Part shown: piece by piece, positions 60,192 through 64,000 of the stretch
Layout: the number at the start of each line of letters is the position of its first letter
Position numbering within the stretch: the first letter of the stretch is position 1
DNA from: Spirosoma telluris
Lineage (GTDB): Bacteria; Bacteroidota; Bacteroidia; Cytophagales; Spirosomataceae
DNA length: 64,000 nucleotides
Direction of reading: 5' to 3'
NCBI GenBank assembly: GCA_003259005.1
Contig: QLII01000001.1
Coordinates: 3,240,501 to 3,304,500 of the forward strand
Made by a program: the position numbers and the translations under genes
The notes under the pieces: model-generated
What the model was told of the DNA's origin: nothing
Databases searched by the model: none
Seen by the model: only the letters and a program-made list of their open reading frames with translations

Positions 60192-60944
60192 TTATTTAGC
60201 CAGATAGGTCATACCGCCATCCACAAGGAGTTCAGCACCCAGCATAAACGAAGAATCATCGGAGGCCAGGAAAACCGCTGTTTTACCAATGTCAGCGGGT
60301 TGCCCGATTCTGCCTATTGGCATTACACCTGCATAGTGTTTTTTTACCGCTTCGATTTGTTCGGCGGGAACAAACTTGTCAAAGGCTGGTGTATCGGTTG
60401 TACCGGGTGTTATGACATTTGCCCTGATCTTTCTATCTAAAAGGTCGCTTGACAATCCTTTTGCTAAATAGATGACAGCCGCTTTGGCAGCGCCATACAG
60501 CGTAAAAGACGAATAGGCCCGATGCGCGGCATTGGACCCGATCAGAATAATAGAACCACCATCATTCATATAAGGCAGTGCTTTCTGAACTGTGAAGTAG
60601 ACACTCTTCAGGTTGAGATCCATTGCCTTGTCATAGTCGGCTTCGCTCATATCTGCTACTGTTCCAATCGTTCCACCACCCGCATTGGCCACAACCACGT
60701 CTATTTTACCAAATTTTTCAGCGGTTTCTTTAAACACTCGTTCCAGGTCGGCAGTGTTGGTTACATCGGCATTGATGGCTATAAACGTATCGCCAAGCTG
60801 AGCCGCGGCACTCGCTAACGTTTCCTGATTCCTGCCGACAATAGCGCCTACAGCACCTTCATGTTTAAATTCTTGGGCAATGCCCAACCCAATGCCACTA
60901 TTACCACCTGTAATCACGGCAACTTTACTTGTTAGCTTACTCAT
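60192..60944 (-). CDS. SDR oxidoreductase, glucose 1-dehydrogenase-like
   Basis: The intact 250-residue classical SDR has TGGNSGIGLGIAQEF, NAGGGTIGTV, a Ser in IILIGSNAAHRAYSSFTLYG and the YGAAKAA catalytic region. RANVITPGTTDTPAFDKFVP and GQPADIGKTAVFLASDDSSF follow, and it ends MLGAELLVDGGMTYLAK. It is first in a three-gene minus-strand cassette and divergent from the HxlR-type regulator gene 106 bp away. The three dyads in that gap suggest direct control by the regulator. The substrate is not known. Confidence 0.9.
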   Translation of the reverse strand: MSKLTSKVAVITGGNSGIGLGIAQEFKHEGAVGAIVGRNQETLASAAAQLGDTFIAINADVTNTADLERVFKETAEKFGKIDVVVANAGGGTIGTVADMSEADYDKAMDLNLKSVYFTVQKALPYMNDGGSIILIGSNAAHRAYSSFTLYGAAKAAVIYLAKGLSSDLLDRKIRANVITPGTTDTPAFDKFVPAEQIEAVKKHYAGVMPIGRIGQPADIGKTAVFLASDDSSFMLGAELLVDGGMTYLAK

Positions 60945-60977
60945 TTTTTAGCTACTTTTACATTTGTTTCACAAAGG

Positions 60978-61036
60978 AACTATCAATAGTTTATTTCTGA
61001 AACTATAATAGTTTATTCTGGTTACTATTGGGTAAC
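60978..61036. promoter_or_regulatory. Three evenly spaced dyads, candidate HxlR operators
   Basis: AACTAT-CA-ATAGTT (60978-60991), AAACTAT-A-ATAGTTT (61000-61014) and GTTAC-TATTGG-GTAAC (61021-61036) have centres about 22 bp apart, close to two helical turns. They lie between the divergent SDR and HxlR starts. Confidence 0.6.
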
Positions 61037-61050
61037 TACAAATTTTAAGC

Positions 61051-61430
61051 ATGAGAGACGACCGCTTTTGCAATGCGAATTGCCCATTTACGAGAGCTAT
61101 TGGCACCATTGGTAATAAATGGAAGCCGATCATTATCAATGTAATTGGCACCCGAACCATGCGTTTTGGTCAGCTAGACGCCATTGTACCCCACATTTCA
61201 AGGAAAGTACTGACCGAACAGTTAAAAGAGTTGGAAGAAGATGGCTTATTGGAACGATTGGCCTATAAGGAACTACCGCCAAGGGTAGACTATAAGTTGT
61301 CTGAAAAAGGCCTGGCTTTTTACCAATTTTAGAAGCCATAAAAGAGTGGAATTTAAAATATGAAGTCTCTCCAATCCACAAAGAGGGTGATTACAAATGG
61401 AGTAAACTCCCCATTGATGGCTTGCCCTAA
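61051..61430 (+). CDS. HxlR-family transcriptional regulator (frameshifted)
   Basis: The winged-helix regulator is 126 residues. It has the HxlR N-terminal Cys motif (CNANCPFTRAIGTIGNKWKP), FGQLDAIVPHISRKVLTEQL and DGLLERLAYKELPPRVDYKL. The frame breaks in a T5 run at 61317-61321; adding a T gives GLAFLPILEAIKEWNLKYEV and a stop at 61430. The conserved Cys often senses electrophiles or oxidants. It is divergent from the SDR cassette, its likely target. Confidence 0.88.
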
Positions 61431-61632
61431 AAAGACCAGAACTAACCCATTATCAGTTAGTTAAAGAAGGGCTTGATGGCTGGTACTATTCCGTAATTTG
61501 GTCTTTTGCCAGTAGCCAACCAAAGCGTGGAACGCTAACAGGCCGACTCGGCTTTACTATATAGCTTGCCGTGTAGTACGACTAGCCGCGAATCTCAGGC
61601 CCTATTGGTAACCTGACAACTAAGACATTATC

Positions 61633-62652
61633 ATGGAAATAGGAATAGACAGCTTCGCTTCTGCCATGTATGGCTCCCGTACGCTTAGTAGCGTAGACGC
61701 GATGGAGCAATTACTGGATCGGATTGTTTTTGCGGACCAGGCTGGCCTGGATGTATTTGGTATTGGCGAGCATCATAAAAAGGAATTTCTGGATTCGGCA
61801 ACGGCGGTGATACTGGCTGCTGCCGCCGGTCGGACAAAACGTATCCGACTGACGAGTGCCGTCAGCGTGCTGAGCACTGCTGATCCGGTGCGGGTTTACC
61901 AGAATTTTGCCACCTTAGATCTGGTCTCCAAAGGACGAGCCGAACTCGTGGTGGGTCGGGGTTCATCCGTGGAAGCCTATCCGCTGTTCGGGTTTAATTT
62001 GAACGACTATGATGCGCTGTTTCAGGAAAAGCTGGATTTATTACTAAAAATACGCGATAACGAGTTTGTTACCTGGTCAGGAAAGTTTCGCCCGGCTATC
62101 CAGAACCTGCCCGTCTACCCGAGGTCCGTGCAACCTAAACTGCCCGTATGGCTCGGCGTAGGCGGTACCCCTGAATCATTTATGCGGGCGGGCAGCCTGG
62201 GCCTTCCGTTGATGGTGGCCATAATCGGCGGCTATACTGCCCGATTCCGGCCCCTGATCGATCTCTATCGGGAAGCCGGTCGAAAAGCCGGATTTACGCC
62301 TGACCAATTAACCGTTGGTTTGCACTCACCTGGTTATGTTGCGCGCACCAATGAGCAAGCGGTTGCTGAGTATTACCCTGGTTACGCTGAATTATGGACG
62401 AAACTGGGCCGTGAACGCGGCTGGCCTCCCGTAACAAAAGCTCAGTTCGATTCCCTGATGGGGCCGGAAGGCGTACTAGTGGTTGGCGGCCCTGAACAGG
62501 TTGCCGAAAAACTGATGCGGCACAGTGAAGCACTGGGGGGTGTTGACCGGTTTACCTTTCAGATGGATAACGCGGGACTCACCCATTCGCAGTTGATGAA
62601 CGCCATCGAGCTGATTGGCAAAGAGGTTATGCCCCTGATCCAACCGAAATAG
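61633..62652 (+). CDS. LLM-class flavin-dependent oxidoreductase
   Basis: The 339-residue intact protein has the luciferase-like monooxygenase TIM barrel: FADQAGLDVFGIGEHHKKEF, RIRLTSAVSVLSTADPVRVY, LDLVSKGRAELVVGRGSSVE, LPVWLGVGGTPESFMRAGSL and a C-terminal GVLVVGGPEQVAEKLMRHSE. It oxidises an unknown substrate using FMNH2 or F420. An F420-type reductase gene lies nearby at 59517-60139, but on the other strand. The 200-bp gap before it (61431-61632) has no clear feature. Confidence 0.88.
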   Translation: MEIGIDSFASAMYGSRTLSSVDAMEQLLDRIVFADQAGLDVFGIGEHHKKEFLDSATAVILAAAAGRTKRIRLTSAVSVLSTADPVRVYQNFATLDLVSKGRAELVVGRGSSVEAYPLFGFNLNDYDALFQEKLDLLLKIRDNEFVTWSGKFRPAIQNLPVYPRSVQPKLPVWLGVGGTPESFMRAGSLGLPLMVAIIGGYTARFRPLIDLYREAGRKAGFTPDQLTVGLHSPGYVARTNEQAVAEYYPGYAELWTKLGRERGWPPVTKAQFDSLMGPEGVLVVGGPEQVAEKLMRHSEALGGVDRFTFQMDNAGLTHSQLMNAIELIGKEVMPLIQPK

Positions 62653-62709
62653 ACATTTCGACAGTAACAAGAAGGGGTAATCCGGCGTCCCGTCAGCCTG
62701 ATTCTTAAA

Positions 62710-62892
62710 CTAGTGCTTTGCCAAAATAGATTCTATTGTTCCTCGGGGCCGCCCGCGCGGTAGATTCTTTTGATTATTTAGTAGTTGATTATCAACACGA
62801 TAGAATCGAGAGAATCTACCGCGCGGGCGTCGGACACGGTCCGCCGTTGCGGGCCGATGCCGCCCCGAGAAACTAAATTGGACAAGTACTAG
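62710..62892. mobile_element. 183-bp MITE-like element, copy B
   Basis: Ends CTAGTGCTTTGCCAAAATAG and (reverse strand) CTAGTACTTGTCCAATTTAG form terminal inverted repeats bounded by CTAG. Inside, both arms carry CCGCGCGGTAGATTC-type sequence, so the whole element can fold back. One arm holds an extra 28-31 nt GC-rich segment (CCGACACGG-type). It is in the opposite orientation to copy A at 38868-39050, with near identity over the first 80 bp. Confidence 0.88.
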
Positions 62893-63218
62893 TTGTTTTT
62901 CCAAAAGCAGCCAGATCACTTATAAAAAAAACTGGAGAGATTCCTTGGGAACTCATCGGTTTGCTTCCGAACACGCTCTCTACCCAAGTCTTTATAAAAC
63001 TTAATCTTTTTGACAGGGTTACTGAATGTCATAGATCCTTCTTTTCCGAACGGCTTCGCTTAATCAAGTCATTGGTTTTCATAACTATAAAATTTGAGTT
63101 TACTTCGTAGCGGATTTACAGTATTGATTACACGGCCAGCGCTACCGAGAATACGGGGTACCGAATTCAACCTCCGGTACCTGCGTAATGATTACATGAC
63201 GAATGATCAACAAATAGA
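62893..63218. other. Intergenic region, nothing identified
   Basis: This 326-bp gap between the MITE-like copy B and the LytTR regulator shows no convincing frame or long repeat. Confidence 0.45.
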
Positions 63219-63956
63219 ATGGACACCCCGTTGAAGTTGCTCGTCGTGGAGGACGACATGATTATTGCCGCCAACATCGCCCTGCAACTCAGCAAACTTG
63301 GCTATGAGGTGAGCGGGATTGTTCCTCGGGGCGAAGAGGCCATCCTACACGCCGAAACTAACCGACCTGACCTGATTCTGCTCGACATTAGCCTGAAAGG
63401 CTCGCTCGACGGTATCGACACGGCTCATGCTATCCACCAGCGGTGGAACATCCCAATTATTTACGTCACGGCCAATACCGACGAGGCCACCTTTGCCCGG
63501 GCAAAAAAAACACATCCCTACGCTTACATCGCCAAGCCGATCCGGGCCATTGAATTACAACGAGCTATCGAACTGGCTGTGAGCCGCCTGGCCGACGAAC
63601 CTCCCACGGCTGCCCACCCTGCGCCCGACGCGCCCTTTGTGCTTAGTGACCGGATTTTTGTGCGGCACCGCGAAAAGATCGTCAAGATTTTCATCGCCGA
63701 TATTCTCTACGTGGAAGCCGACCGAAACTATTGCCACCTCTACACGGCCACTAAAGAATACCTGCTGACAACGACCCTAAAGGTGATGGAAGACAAACTC
63801 CCGGCCAACTTTTTTGTAAGGGTACATCGCTCCTACCTGGCCAATCTGGCGCAGGTCGATGAGGTAGGCGAAGGCCATATTGGAATCGGGGGTAAAACAA
63901 TTCCGCTCAGCCACCTCCTGCGCGAGTCACTACTGAAACGAATCCAGACTATTTGA
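63219..63956 (+). CDS. LytTR-type response regulator
   Basis: The 245-residue protein has an N-terminal receiver domain (LLVVEDDMIIAANIALQLSK) with phosphoacceptor D56 in LILLDISLKG, Thr in IIYVTANTDE and Lys in YAYIAKPIRA. A LytTR DNA-binding domain follows from about residue 145 (DRIFVRHREKIVKIFIADIL, YVEADRNYCHLYTATKEYLL, FFVRVHRSYLANLAQVDEV). Such regulators are usually paired with a membrane histidine kinase, which may lie just beyond the window. It probably binds direct repeats upstream of its target genes. Confidence 0.93.
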   Translation: MDTPLKLLVVEDDMIIAANIALQLSKLGYEVSGIVPRGEEAILHAETNRPDLILLDISLKGSLDGIDTAHAIHQRWNIPIIYVTANTDEATFARAKKTHPYAYIAKPIRAIELQRAIELAVSRLADEPPTAAHPAPDAPFVLSDRIFVRHREKIVKIFIADILYVEADRNYCHLYTATKEYLLTTTLKVMEDKLPANFFVRVHRSYLANLAQVDEVGEGHIGIGGKTIPLSHLLRESLLKRIQTI

Positions 63957-64000
63957 GGCCGCCGGGCAAAACCGGCATTACCGTTCACACATCCGGTAAG

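Noticed and set aside
15294..61520. Repeated 11-mer CAGTAGCCAAC at about 15297, 26527 and 61507
   Set aside because: The match is short, flanks do not extend, and contexts differ; it may be chance or part of a palindrome word.
1..64000. CRISPR array, prophage, integrase or transposase genes
   Set aside because: No regularly spaced direct repeats and no protein of these families were seen on either strand.

Overview
The window reads as chromosomal DNA of a Bacteroidota bacterium of the Cytophagales type, most like Spirosoma and its relatives. This is inferred from paired SusC/SusD systems, a SusC with an STN domain behind an ECF sigma factor and a FecR anti-sigma factor, DUF2490 and DUF5018 proteins, a CRTAC1-type VCBS/UnbV lipoprotein, LytTR and HxlR regulators, and roughly even GC content. 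No rRNA, canonical tRNA, CRISPR array, transposase, integrase or phage gene was seen.

One technical property affects most genes. About 25 genes carry single-base frameshifts. In every case I worked through, adding one base restores the family motif and makes the full length divisible by three. The lost base is nearly always a G or C in a short G/C run (for example G5 read as G4). I count 37 inferred losses and no gains. These look like consensus errors, so such genes are annotated as one CDS with full coordinates.

Layout. (1) 0-15 kb, minus strand: an oxidative and outer-membrane cluster with two vanadium-haloperoxidase/PAP2-type lipoproteins (one a tandem duplication with a dead first copy), three AhpD-like peroxidase-related paralogs, two TonB receptors, an MFS transporter, two beta-barrel proteins and a DUF3179 protein. 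(2) 15-21 kb: a hypothetical membrane protein, DUF2490, MoaA, an MFS transporter and an orphan NMT1-like binding protein. (3) 20.6-26.5 kb: a Nudix-type regulator divergent, across a perfect 21-bp palindrome, from a PQQ-type sugar dehydrogenase/PKD/cytochrome c protein, a sugar isomerase-like protein and a ThuA protein. (4) 26.7-36.3 kb: a polysaccharide-utilisation locus (ECF sigma, FecR, SusC, SusD, clan GH-A hydrolase, sulfatase). (5) 36.5-40.8 kb: small genes, a MacB-like permease, a DUF5018 lipoprotein and a Uma2 nuclease-like protein. (6) 40.9-49.2 kb, minus strand: a second SusC-SusD pair followed by a CRTAC1-like VCBS/UnbV lipoprotein. (7) 49.5-55.3 kb: a 3-hydroxyacyl-CoA dehydrogenase, a structured and unassigned RNA-like region around a hypothetical protein, a lipoprotein, a GNAT and a GDSL hydrolase. 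(8) 55.4-58.6 kb: gene remnants (XdhC, GH78, a truncated esterase) around an esterase. (9) 58.6-64 kb: an SDR, F420-type reductase, SDR cassette divergent from an HxlR regulator, an LLM flavin oxidoreductase and a LytTR response regulator.

Two kinds of non-coding structure stand out. One is a small non-autonomous element (two copies of exactly 183 bp, one 112-bp relative) with CTAG-bounded terminal inverted repeats. The other is a set of long fold-back palindromes between genes, most of them with arms built from short near-tandem words, all different in sequence. One of these sits in frame inside the CRTAC1-like gene, which suggests they move.
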